From assembly GCA_900549015.1 (NCBI GenBank), contig URMH01000022.1:1-41256 (forward strand): a stretch of DNA of 41,256 nt, read 5' to 3'. This DNA is from an uncultured Blautia sp. GTDB lineage: Bacteria; Bacillota; Clostridia; Lachnospirales; Lachnospiraceae. Position numbers and translations under genes: made by a program. Below, one piece after another: positions 17,053 through 25,310 of this stretch (the first letter of the stretch is position 1; every line of letters begins with the position of its first letter). The notes under the pieces were generated by a model. The model was not told the DNA's origin and made no database searches. It saw only the letters and a list, made by a program, of their open reading frames with translations.

Positions 17053-17949
17053 ATGAAAAACCTGAAAAAGAAAATCCATTTCCATATCAATTTAAAAAGC
17101 AAGCATCTTCTTGGAATCATGACTCTTTTCTGTGGAAGCTGTATTGTGGGAACATTTGCCTCGGGCGTGACAACAGCCCCTCTTCAGGAAGCGGCAGGTC
17201 TGATCGTTGTGCCTTTTGAAAAAAGTATTGCCAATATCAGCAGCTATCTGGAAAGTGTAAGAGAAAATTTCCGGGAAAAAGAAGAACTTGTGGCAGAAAA
17301 TCAGGAGCTTCGCGCACAGATTGACAGTCTGACAACCGAAAATAACAAGCTGATCCAGGATCAGGGAGAGCTGAAGCGTCTTCAGGAACTGTATGAGCTT
17401 GATCAGGAATACAGCGATTATCCAAAGGTAGCTGCAAAAATTATTTCCAAAGATCCCGGAAACTGGTATGACACTTTTATGATTGATAAGGGCAGCAACG
17501 ATGGAATCAAGATTGACAACAATGTAATTGCCGGAAAAGGCCTTGTTGGAATTGTGACAGAAGTCGGTCCTTCCTGGGCAACTGTCCGCTCTATCATAGA
17601 CGACAGCAGCAACGTAAGCGCCATGACAGTGAGCACTTCCGACAACTGTGTGATCCAGGGAGACCTGGAGCTGATCGATGAGGGAAAACTCCGGTTTGAG
17701 CAGCTTTATGACCAGGAAAACAAGGTGACAGTAGGAGAGCGCATTGTCACCTCCAATATCAGCGATAAATACGTAGAGGGAATTTTTATCGGATATGTAA
17801 GCGAGGTTGTGCAGGATGCAAACAACCTGACAAAAACAGGGACCATTGTCACACCTGTTGATTTCCGTCATCTGAAAGAGGTGTTTGTGATCACGGCAAA
17901 TAAACAGGATATGGTAAAGGAGGGAGAAAAAAAGGCAGATGAAAAGTAA
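17053..17949 (+). CDS. mreC: Rod shape-determining protein MreC
   Basis: MreC is a bitopic membrane protein that links the MreB filament to PBP2 outside the cell. The 298-residue product has a short basic cytoplasmic start, one membrane span at about residues 18-38, and a coiled coil at about 65-118 rich in Glu, Leu and Gln. The extracellular beta domains follow, with the conserved IDKGSNDGIK and GKGLVGIVTEVGPSWATV segments. AGGGG lies about 8 bases before the ATG. Its 3' end overlaps mreD by 11 bases, so the two are likely translated together. Confidence 0.95.
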   Translation: MKNLKKKIHFHINLKSKHLLGIMTLFCGSCIVGTFASGVTTAPLQEAAGLIVVPFEKSIANISSYLESVRENFREKEELVAENQELRAQIDSLTTENNKLIQDQGELKRLQELYELDQEYSDYPKVAAKIISKDPGNWYDTFMIDKGSNDGIKIDNNVIAGKGLVGIVTEVGPSWATVRSIIDDSSNVSAMTVSTSDNCVIQGDLELIDEGKLRFEQLYDQENKVTVGERIVTSNISDKYVEGIFIGYVSEVVQDANNLTKTGTIVTPVDFRHLKEVFVITANKQDMVKEGEKKADEK

Positions 17950-18466
17950 AATCGTACTTTTTTTAACTATTGTTTTTACCTTTCTTCTTCAATGTACAGT
18001 TATGGACTTTATTTCTATCGGTTCCATTACGCCGAATCTGATCCTGATTCTGTGCGTATCTATGGGACTTATGAGGGGGAGAAAAAGCGGCTTGTGGGTT
18101 GGCTTTTTTTCCGGACTTCTCGTAGATATGTTTTATGGTTCTGTCTTTGGCTTCTATGCCCTCATTTATATGTATGTGGGATTTATCAGCGGATATGCGC
18201 ACAGCATTTATTATGACAACGATGTAAAAATCCCCATGATTCTTGCAGCGGGCGGCGACCTTCTTTACAATCTGGCAGTGTACGGCCTTCAGTTCCTTTT
18301 AAGAGGACGTCTTGGACTGGAAACGTATATTTACCGGATCATCATACCAGAGGTTTTTTACACTGTATTTCTTACCTTCTTTGTGTACAGAGCCTTTTAC
18401 TATATTAACCACCACTTCATGAGTGTTACAAAGAAAGAAAGTGAGTCAATTTGGGTATTAAAATAA
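17939..18466 (+). CDS. mreD: Rod shape-determining protein MreD
   Basis: The 175-residue product is almost entirely hydrophobic, with five or six predicted membrane spans, a GLMRGRKSGLWVGFFSG loop and the family-typical FYGSVFGFYALIYMYVGF segment. MreD is an integral membrane partner of MreC in the elongation complex. It starts inside the end of mreC and ends 16 bases inside the PBP2 gene, so the cluster is tightly packed. Confidence 0.92.
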   Translation: MKSKIVLFLTIVFTFLLQCTVMDFISIGSITPNLILILCVSMGLMRGRKSGLWVGFFSGLLVDMFYGSVFGFYALIYMYVGFISGYAHSIYYDNDVKIPMILAAGGDLLYNLAVYGLQFLLRGRLGLETYIYRIIIPEVFYTVFLTFFVYRAFYYINHHFMSVTKKESESIWVLK

Positions 18467-21348
18467 AGAAAATCATAAAAAAAATACGTTTAAAAAGAAC
18501 GACGGTTCTTCTTCTTGTGTTTGGTTCCATGTCCTTTATCCTTTTAAGAGAGCTTTTTGATCTCCAGATCATTCAGGGAGAAAATTATAAAAGCGAATTC
18601 CAGACAAGAACAACGAAAACGCGTGTGATCAAAAGTACAAGAGGAAAGATTTTTGACAGAAATGGGAAAGAGCTCGCCAAGAATATCCTTTCCTATTCTG
18701 TTACTTTTGAGGATAACGGAAGCTACGAGACAACAAGAGAAAAAAATCTTACATTAAACGGAGTTGCTTACCGTGTGCTTCAGATTTTAAAGGAAAACGG
18801 AGATTCCCTTTCCAATACCTTCCATATTATTCTTGATGAAAACGGAAATTATGTCTTTGATGTGGAAGAGGGCTTTACCTTAAACCGTTTCCGTGCAGAT
18901 ATTTACGGGCACCCTCTCATTGATGATCTGAAAAAAGAGGAAAAGAACGCGACAGCGGAGGAGATGGTATCTTATCTTAGCGGAGAGAAAGGTTTTTCTA
19001 TTATACTGGAAGGAGAAAATGCTTACACTGAGGAAGAGCTTACTTCTCACGGTCTTCCAAAAAGTCTTTCCAAACAGGAGATTCTTCAAATTGCCATTAT
19101 CCGCTATCAGTTAAATACAAACAGTTTTAAAAAATATATGCCGGTTACCATTGCCACAAATGTCAGCGAGGAATCGGTAGCTGCTATCATGGAAAATCAG
19201 AGCCTTCTCCAGGGAATTGATGTTGTGGAAGATTCTGTGCGACAGTATGTGGACGATGAAAGCATGGCTCCGATTCTCGGTTATACAGGAAAAGCCTCTT
19301 CCGAGGAGCTGGAAAAGCTTCGCGAGGAAAACCCGGATTATTCCCATGATGCCATTATCGGAAAAGCAGGTATTGAGCAGTATATGGAAACAATGCTCCA
19401 GGGAACGGACGGCGAGGAAACCGTTTACGTAGACAACCTTGGAAAGGTTTTAAAAATTGAGGAAAATACCCGTATAGAGCCGGTTTCCGGTCAGGACGTG
19501 CAGCTTACTATTGACGCAGAATGGCAGAGAGGCATTTATCAGATTTTAAAACAGAGAGTAGCGGGAATCCTTCTTTCCAAAATTGAGGCGGTAAAAACCT
19601 TTGATTATGAAGGCGTGGCAAATGCCAGTCAGATCATCGTTCCGATTTACGACGTATACAACGCTCTTGTGTCGAACAGTGTCATTGATATAGAAAAGTT
19701 TGACGACGAGGGCGCTTCTGAGACAGAAAAAAATTTATATGCCAAATTTCAACAAAAGCAGCAACAGGTTTTTGATACAATAAAGAACAGGCTCACAGGA
19801 GAAAATCCGCCTGCCTATAAAGAGGAAGACGAGCAGATGCAGGAATATCTTACATACATCTGCAACACCCTTCTTCGCGATACCTTAAATGTGATCTCCA
19901 AAGATGCTGTCGATACTTCGGACGAAACATATAAGGCATGGACAAAGGACGAGAGCATAAGCCTCAAAGAATATCTGACATATGCCGCCAGCCAGAACTG
20001 GATCGATATTTCCAGGATTTCCCCGGAGGGAGAATATCTGGATTCTTCGGAGGTTTACCAGTCTCTTACCGATTATATTATAGACTATTTAAAAACAGAC
20101 CTGCAGTTTTCGAAGCTTCTTTATAAGTACATGCTTCATGAGGATACCATTTCCGGACAGGAATTGTGTCTTGTCCTCTATGAGCAGGGTGTTCTCTCAA
20201 AAGAGGACGATGCTTATGAAGGTCTTGCTTCCGGCGCTACAAGCGCTTATGATTTTATGATCAATAAGATATGGAAACTGGAAATTGAACCGGCTCAGCT
20301 TGCGCTTATGCCATGTTCTGCCTCTGCTGTGATCACAGATGTAAATACAGGTGAGGTGCTTGCCTGTGTGTCTTATCCGGGATATGACAACAATCGTCTT
20401 GCAAACAATATGGATACGGAATATTATACCAGTCTTTCTCTTGACCAGTCCAGTCCGTTTTTCAATAAGGCAACACAGCAGGCAACAGCTCCTGGTTCTA
20501 CTTTGAAGCCTCTTTCTACCATTGCCGGCATGATGGAGGGAGTCATTGATGACGGTACCTATATTGAGTGTACCGGAAAATTTGATCTTGTGGAGCCTCC
20601 TATTAACTGCTGGAACCTTGCCGGTCATGGAGCTCTTGATATTCGAACTGCCATTGAAGAGTCCTGTAATACGTACTTCAATATGGTAGGTTATATGCTG
20701 GGGCAGAAAGATGACGAGCAGTTCTCGGAAACACAGAGCCTTGCGGTACTTCAGAAATATGCTTCTCTTATTGGTCTTGACAGGAAAACAGGAATCGAAC
20801 TTACAGAAGCAGAACCACATGTTTCTGACCAGTTTGCAGTGCCTTCCTATATTGGACAGGGTACGCACCTTTATACGACAAGTGAGCTTGCAAGATACGC
20901 TTCTGTACTTGCAAATTCCGGTACGGTATACAATCTGACGCTTCTTGATCAGGTGAAAGATTCAAAGGGAGAAGTCATTCAGGAATATGAGCCTCAGGTG
21001 GAAAATATCCTTGATGTTCCGCAGAATGTGTGGAACGATATTCACGACGGAATGTACCGTGTAGTACAGACACATGAACAGTTTAACGGGCTTGGCATGG
21101 ATGTTGCCGGAAAAACCGGTACAGCAGAAATCGACATCTACCACCCAAACCACGGTCTGTTTGTCGGTTACGCTCCGGCGTCTGAGCCGAAATATGCCAT
21201 TGCAGTAAGAATCGCAAACGGATATTCTTCAGGTAATGCCTGTCTTGCTGCCAATGATATATTTAAATACATTTTCAAATTAGCAGATGAAGAAACCATT
21301 CTTACCGGTATTGCATCCAGCGATACAAGTAATACATCGAATGACTAA
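18451..21348 (+). CDS. mrdA: Penicillin-binding protein 2, class B transpeptidase of the elongation complex
   Basis: The product crosslinks peptidoglycan during elongation, working with RodA. It starts with a basic segment, a membrane anchor at about residues 17-37 and the class B dimerisation region. The transpeptidase motifs are Ser683-TL-Lys686 (PGSTLKPLS), Ser738-C-Asn740 (ESCNTY) and Lys888-Thr-Gly (GKTGTAE). At 965 residues it is far longer than the roughly 600-700 of typical PBP2. About 250 mainly helical, acidic residues (about 365-620) are inserted between the pedestal and the catalytic core. The start is TTG at 18451, inside mreD; the first ATG in frame would cut into the membrane anchor. 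Confidence 0.93.
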   Translation: MGIKIKKIIKKIRLKRTTVLLLVFGSMSFILLRELFDLQIIQGENYKSEFQTRTTKTRVIKSTRGKIFDRNGKELAKNILSYSVTFEDNGSYETTREKNLTLNGVAYRVLQILKENGDSLSNTFHIILDENGNYVFDVEEGFTLNRFRADIYGHPLIDDLKKEEKNATAEEMVSYLSGEKGFSIILEGENAYTEEELTSHGLPKSLSKQEILQIAIIRYQLNTNSFKKYMPVTIATNVSEESVAAIMENQSLLQGIDVVEDSVRQYVDDESMAPILGYTGKASSEELEKLREENPDYSHDAIIGKAGIEQYMETMLQGTDGEETVYVDNLGKVLKIEENTRIEPVSGQDVQLTIDAEWQRGIYQILKQRVAGILLSKIEAVKTFDYEGVANASQIIVPIYDVYNALVSNSVIDIEKFDDEGASETEKNLYAKFQQKQQQVFDTIKNRLTGENPPAYKEEDEQMQEYLTYICNTLLRDTLNVISKDAVDTSDETYKAWTKDESISLKEYLTYAASQNWIDISRISPEGEYLDSSEVYQSLTDYIIDYLKTDLQFSKLLYKYMLHEDTISGQELCLVLYEQGVLSKEDDAYEGLASGATSAYDFMINKIWKLEIEPAQLALMPCSASAVITDVNTGEVLACVSYPGYDNNRLANNMDTEYYTSLSLDQSSPFFNKATQQATAPGSTLKPLSTIAGMMEGVIDDGTYIECTGKFDLVEPPINCWNLAGHGALDIRTAIEESCNTYFNMVGYMLGQKDDEQFSETQSLAVLQKYASLIGLDRKTGIELTEAEPHVSDQFAVPSYIGQGTHLYTTSELARYASVLANSGTVYNLTLLDQVKDSKGEVIQEYEPQVENILDVPQNVWNDIHDGMYRVVQTHEQFNGLGMDVAGKTGTAEIDIYHPNHGLFVGYAPASEPKYAIAVRIANGYSSGNACLAANDIFKYIFKLADEETILTGIASSDTSNTSND

Positions 21349-21404
21349 GCTGCATGAGAGAATACCAGAATTGTGGAACATATTTTTTAGGAGGAACACA
21401 GAAC

Positions 21405-22193
21405 ATGAGTGAGGTCATTGTCATTACTTCCGGAAAAGGCGGTGTGGGAAAGACCACAACCGTCGCCAATATCGGAACAGGACTTGCCATGATGGGAAAG
21501 AAAGTTGCAGTGGTGGATACCGACATAGGACTTCGAAATCTTGATGTTGTGCTTGGACTGGAGAACAGGATCGTTTACAATCTTGTAGATGTGATAAACG
21601 GTACCTGCCGTCTCCGCCAGGCGCTCATTAAAGACCGCCGCCACCAGGAGCTTTACCTTTTGCCTTCCGCTCAGACAAAGGATAAAACAGCCGTATCGCC
21701 GGAACAGATGATAAAGCTTGTGGACGATTTAAGAGAAGAATTTGATTATATTCTTCTCGACTGTCCCGCAGGCATTGAGCAGGGCTTTAAAAACGCCATT
21801 GCAGGAGCGGACAAAGCCCTTGTCGTCACAACCCCGGAGGTTTCGGCAATCCGCGATGCAGACAGGATCATCGGGCTTTTAGAAGCGCATGAGCTTCACG
21901 ATATTCACCTGATCATCAACCGTCTTCGTCCGGATATGATCGCAAGAGGCGATATGATGTCTGTGGAAGATGTCATTGAAATCCTTGCAGTGGATCTGAT
22001 CGGAACCATTCTTGACGATGAACAGATTGTCATTGCCACCAATCAGGGAGAACCTCTTTCCGGAAAGAACTCCCAGGCAGAAGAAGAATATTACAATATC
22101 TGCAAACGTCTTATGGGAGAAGAAATTCCGTTTGTTCCGATTTCACGGAAACGTGGATTTTTTAAAAGACTGGGAAGTATTTTTAAGAAATAG
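21405..22193 (+). CDS. minD: Septum site-determining ATPase MinD
   Basis: MinD is a membrane-associated Walker ATPase that places the division site by recruiting MinC and oscillating with MinE. The deviant Walker A GKGGVGKTT has the signature Lys11 and Lys16. VVDTDIG, the LLDCPAGIE Walker B segment and a C-terminal amphipathic membrane-targeting helix (GFFKRLGSIFKK) are present. The start at 21405 is set by AGGAGGA 9 bases upstream; the frame is open to 21354 without a ribosome site. The product is 262 residues. minE follows 12 bases downstream. No minC lies upstream, where PBP2 ends 56 bases before this start. Confidence 0.97.
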   Translation: MSEVIVITSGKGGVGKTTTVANIGTGLAMMGKKVAVVDTDIGLRNLDVVLGLENRIVYNLVDVINGTCRLRQALIKDRRHQELYLLPSAQTKDKTAVSPEQMIKLVDDLREEFDYILLDCPAGIEQGFKNAIAGADKALVVTTPEVSAIRDADRIIGLLEAHELHDIHLIINRLRPDMIARGDMMSVEDVIEILAVDLIGTILDDEQIVIATNQGEPLSGKNSQAEEEYYNICKRLMGEEIPFVPISRKRGFFKRLGSIFKK

Positions 22194-22205
22194 TGGGAGG
22201 ATATT

Positions 22206-22451
22206 ATGCGAAAGGCTTTTTTCCAGGGAAAAAGCAGCTCGGCAGGATATGCAAGAGACAGAATGAAGCTGCTTCTTATCTCGGAACGGATTGACTGTTC
22301 TCCGCAAATGATGAAAATGCTTCGAAAAGATATTATTCACAGCGTAAAAAAATACATTACCATCGATGAAGAACAGGTAATGCTGCAGATTTCACAGGAA
22401 CCGCCTGTTTTATATGCCTCCATTCCTGTTCAAAAGAAAAAGGACAGATAA
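22206..22451 (+). CDS. minE: Cell division topological specificity factor MinE
   Basis: The 81-residue protein has the MinE pattern: a charged N-terminal segment, then ARDRMKLLLISER, the anti-MinCD helix that contacts MinD, and KYITIDEEQVMLQI in the dimerisation domain. MinE stimulates MinD ATPase and drives its pole-to-pole movement. The start is preceded by GGGAGGA. It sits between minD and rodA with almost no spacing, which supports the call despite its short length. Confidence 0.88.
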   Translation: MRKAFFQGKSSSAGYARDRMKLLLISERIDCSPQMMKMLRKDIIHSVKKYITIDEEQVMLQISQEPPVLYASIPVQKKKDR

Positions 22452-22454
22452 TAT

Positions 22455-23615
22455 ATGATTAAACAGTATAAACTGCGTTTTTACAATTTCAGACTGGTGC
22501 TCTTTCTTCTGCTTATCAGCGGGATCGGAGTGGAGCTTGTTGGTACGGCAAGACAGGACCTCCAGACAAAACAGCTTGCAGGCGTGATCCTGGGAGTCTT
22601 TGTCATGCTGATACTTTCCCTCATTGATTATTCCTGGATTTTGAATTTTCAGTGGATCATGTACGGCTTTAATATTGTCATGCTTCTCGGTGTGCGTCTT
22701 TTTGGCGACAGCGCCAACGGAGCTGCAAGGTGGATTGACCTTGGCTTTATCCGTTTTCAGCCTACAGAATTGACAAAGATCATTATTATTTTATTTTTTG
22801 CCAAATTCTTTATGGATCATGAAGACGATTTAAACACGCTGAAAACTCTGGTGCAGGCTGCTGTTCTTCTTATAATTCCCCTGGCTCTTGTTTACAGCCA
22901 GCCGGACATGAAAAATACGATCACCATTGCGGTTATGTTCTGTATCCTTATCTATATTGCAGGACTGAAATATAAAATCATAGGAGGATCTATTTTAATT
23001 GCCATTCCTCTTTTGATCATTTTTCTGTCCATTGTTGTGCAGCCGGATCAGAAGCTGATCAAGGATTATCAGAGAGATCGTATCATGACTTTCCTGTATC
23101 CGGAAAATGAGGAATACAGCGATGATGTTGAACAACAGAACAATTCCAAAACAGCCATCGCTTCCGGGGAACTGATTGGAAAACGCCTTTCAAAAGAGGA
23201 GAACACCGCCTCTGTAAACGAAGGAAACTTTGTTGCGGAAAATCAGACCGACTTTATTTTTGCAGTGGCAGGAGAGGAGTATGGATTTCTGGGATGTTCG
23301 GCTATTGTCATTCTTCTGTTTCTGATTTCAGCGGAATGTATCCGAATGAGCCTAAGGGCAAAGGATCAGGCAGGCAAACTCATATGCTGCGGAGTGGGAA
23401 CGATTATTGCACTGCAGGCGTTTTTGAATATTTCTGTTGCAACGGGAATCGCCCCGAATACAGGAACGCCTCTTCCTTTTGTAAGCTATGGACTCACTTC
23501 CCTTGTCAGTATGTTTATCGGAATGGGGTTTGTTTTAAATGTAGGCCTTCAGGGCAGAGCTTATAAAAAAGATATTGAGAAAAAAGATTTTTATCAGAAA
23601 GAGGAATACTTATGA
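22455..23615 (+). CDS. rodA: Peptidoglycan glycosyltransferase RodA (SEDS family)
   Basis: The 386-residue multispan membrane protein matches SEDS proteins: GAARWIDLGFIRFQPTELTKI near the first third, and the C-terminal GIAPNTGTPLPFVSYGLTS signature. SEDS proteins polymerise lipid II into glycan strands with a class B PBP, here probably the PBP2 encoded two genes upstream. A soluble loop of about 60 residues before VNEGNFVAENQTDFIFAV is predicted extracellular. The location in the elongation cluster favours RodA over FtsW. The stop overlaps the next start by 4 bases. Confidence 0.93.
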   Translation: MIKQYKLRFYNFRLVLFLLLISGIGVELVGTARQDLQTKQLAGVILGVFVMLILSLIDYSWILNFQWIMYGFNIVMLLGVRLFGDSANGAARWIDLGFIRFQPTELTKIIIILFFAKFFMDHEDDLNTLKTLVQAAVLLIIPLALVYSQPDMKNTITIAVMFCILIYIAGLKYKIIGGSILIAIPLLIIFLSIVVQPDQKLIKDYQRDRIMTFLYPENEEYSDDVEQQNNSKTAIASGELIGKRLSKEENTASVNEGNFVAENQTDFIFAVAGEEYGFLGCSAIVILLFLISAECIRMSLRAKDQAGKLICCGVGTIIALQAFLNISVATGIAPNTGTPLPFVSYGLTSLVSMFIGMGFVLNVGLQGRAYKKDIEKKDFYQKEEYL

Positions 23616-24697
23616 CAGCTAGAGAAAGAGAGATTGAAAGAACAAAAAGAAAAACGCCTTCCCGTGCTGTTTCCAGATCCAGAATGCGGCGTATGCGCCG
23701 GCGCAGAATCCGAAATACTGTACTCTTACTTCTGATTCTTCTGGTATTTGGCTGCGGGGGAGGCTATCTTGTCTATAAATTGCAGGGAGGAAGCTTCTCC
23801 AGTCCATTTCAGGAATTTGATGCTTCCAGAGAATTTGAAAATACTCTTGTATCAAAAGAAGCACAGAAAGCTCCCGCCTTTGCAGAAAATCTCTGCGTGG
23901 TGGAAGGAGATGTTCCTCTGGAAACAGTAAGTCTTCAGGAAGAGCAAAAGGGGCTTCTTCTGAATCTGGACAGCAAGGAAACCATGTATGCAAAAGGGGC
24001 ATATGAACGGGTATATCCTGCCAGTATTACAAAAATTATGACGGCGATCCTGGCATTTCAGTATGGAAACATGGAAGATGTGGTAACGATCAGCCAGGAA
24101 AATGTAACGCTTGAGGAGGGTTCTCAGGTATGCGGCTTCTGGGCTGGAGATCAGGTCACAATGGATGAGCTTGTGCACTGTCTTCTTGTATATTCCGGAA
24201 ATGATGCGGCATCTGCTATTGCAACCCATGTGGGAGGATCCACAGAAAACTTTGTAAATATGATGAACTCCTACGCGGCATCTCTTGGCTGTACAGGAAC
24301 ACATTTTACAAATCCACACGGTCTTCAGGACGAAAACCACTATACAACGCCTTATGATATTTACCTTATGCTCAAAGAAGCTTTGAAATATCCGGAGTTT
24401 ACAGAGATTACGCAGCTTCCTTCTTATACAGTTACTTATAAGCATCAGGACGGAAGCGAGGCGTCTACGACTCTGGAAGCCACAGATCATTATCTGACAG
24501 GAGAGGCGACTGCACCAAAGGATGTGACGATTCTTGGCGGAAAGACAGGAACTACCAATCTTGCCGGAAACTGCCTTGCCTTATTAAGTCAGAATGCTTA
24601 CGGCAAACCCTTCATATCTATTGTAATGGGGGCGTCTACAAAGGAAATGCTGTACCAGCAGATGAGTTCGCTTTTGCAGAATATTAACAGTGTATGA
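23612..24697 (+). CDS. D-alanyl-D-alanine carboxypeptidase (PBP5/DacA family)
   Basis: This class C penicillin-binding protein trims the terminal D-Ala from pentapeptides and so limits crosslinking. The catalytic motifs are Ser138-IT-Lys141 (PASITKIMT), Ser195-Gly-Asn197 (YSGNDAAS) and Lys311-Thr-Gly (GGKTGTT). Instead of a cleaved signal it has a very basic N-terminus (RRMRRRRIR) and one hydrophobic anchor at about residues 37-57. The chain stops soon after the catalytic domain, without the C-terminal beta domain and amphipathic helix of PBP5, so anchoring is at the N-terminus. It starts inside the rodA stop codon and is the last gene of the radC-mre-min operon. Confidence 0.92.
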   Translation: MTAREREIERTKRKTPSRAVSRSRMRRMRRRRIRNTVLLLLILLVFGCGGGYLVYKLQGGSFSSPFQEFDASREFENTLVSKEAQKAPAFAENLCVVEGDVPLETVSLQEEQKGLLLNLDSKETMYAKGAYERVYPASITKIMTAILAFQYGNMEDVVTISQENVTLEEGSQVCGFWAGDQVTMDELVHCLLVYSGNDAASAIATHVGGSTENFVNMMNSYAASLGCTGTHFTNPHGLQDENHYTTPYDIYLMLKEALKYPEFTEITQLPSYTVTYKHQDGSEASTTLEATDHYLTGEATAPKDVTILGGKTGTTNLAGNCLALLSQNAYGKPFISIVMGASTKEMLYQQMSSLLQNINSV

Positions 24698-24735
24698 TTT
24701 TCTATAAAAAAGTTATATTTTTTCTCAAATAGGCA

Positions 24736-24764
24736 TTGAATTTTATGATAAAATGCACTATAAT
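24736..24764 (+). promoter_or_regulatory. Promoter for the small P-loop gene
   Basis: TTGAAT at 24736-24741, a 17-bp spacer and a consensus TATAAT at 24759-24764 lie in an AT-rich intergenic stretch. The start codon at 24831 is about 60 bases beyond the expected transcription start. Confidence 0.7.
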
Positions 24765-24830
24765 TGAAACATATTAAATCATGTTTTTGGTTAAAATTTA
24801 ATATCATATGTGTCTAAGGAGGAAAACATC

Positions 24831-25253
24831 ATGGTTGAACTGATTGTAGGAAAGAAAGGCAAAGGCAAAACAAAAGTACTGTTAGACAAAGTAAACGGAG
24901 CGATTAAAGATGCCAGCGGCAGCATTGTTTACTTAGACAAAAGCACAAAGCACATGTATGAGCTGAACAACAAGATCCGTCTTATTGACGTCTCTGCATA
25001 TCCAATTAAAAATGCAGATGAATTTGTAGGCTTTGTATGCGGTATAATTTCTCAGGATCACGATTTGGAACAGATTTATCTGGACAGCTTTTTAACAACC
25101 GCAAAGCTGACAGAGAAGGAAGAAATCGCTGAGGCACTGGCACACCTTACAGAAGTGGGAGAGCATTTTAATGTGAAATTTGTTGTCAGTATGTCTCTTG
25201 ACAAAGAGGATGTACCGGAAGATTTCCAGGACAAAATCAGTGTCGCCTTATAA
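24831..25253 (+). CDS. Small P-loop protein of unknown function
   Basis: I do not recognise a named function. The 140-residue protein has a clear Walker A motif at residues 7-14 (GKKGKGKT) directly at the N-terminus. A hydrophobic strand ending in Asp (QIYLDSF) could be Walker B, and a strand KFVVSMSLD follows. It is acidic, with no signal or membrane span, so it is likely cytosolic. The start is set by AAGGAGG 8 bases upstream of the ATG; an in-frame GTG at 24810 lies upstream of that site. It has its own strong promoter and terminator and belongs to neither neighbouring operon. It could be a minimal nucleotide-binding regulator or an ATPase subunit; the sequence alone does not decide. Confidence 0.85.
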   Translation: MVELIVGKKGKGKTKVLLDKVNGAIKDASGSIVYLDKSTKHMYELNNKIRLIDVSAYPIKNADEFVGFVCGIISQDHDLEQIYLDSFLTTAKLTEKEEIAEALAHLTEVGEHFNVKFVVSMSLDKEDVPEDFQDKISVAL

Positions 25254-25272
25254 TTACATACGATGATACATT

Positions 25273-25310
25273 CAGGGGTCTGCGAGTTTTCGCAAACCCC
25301 TGTTTTTTTT
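25273..25310 (+). terminator. Strong intrinsic terminator
   Basis: A 13-bp stem with one C-A mismatch (25273-25285 with 25290-25302) encloses a 4-base loop and is followed by eight T residues at 25303-25310. It closes the P-loop gene and abuts the stop codon of the convergent recombinase gene. On the opposite strand there is no T tract, so it acts mainly on the + strand. Confidence 0.9.

Noticed and set aside
17092..17871. 259-codon open frame antisense to mreC
   Set aside because: mreC is clear on the other strand with motifs and operon context; the antisense product has no domain pattern or ribosome site.
20197..20868. 223-codon open frame antisense to the PBP2 gene
   Set aside because: It covers the SxxK and SxN catalytic region of PBP2, which is certainly coding on the + strand.
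23852..24490. 212-codon open frame antisense to the D,D-carboxypeptidase gene
   Set aside because: It is a shadow of the catalytic domain; no independent signals.
24698..24730. AT-only hairpin after the D,D-carboxypeptidase gene as a terminator
   Set aside because: The possible stem is short and made only of A-T pairs; it is too weak to call.
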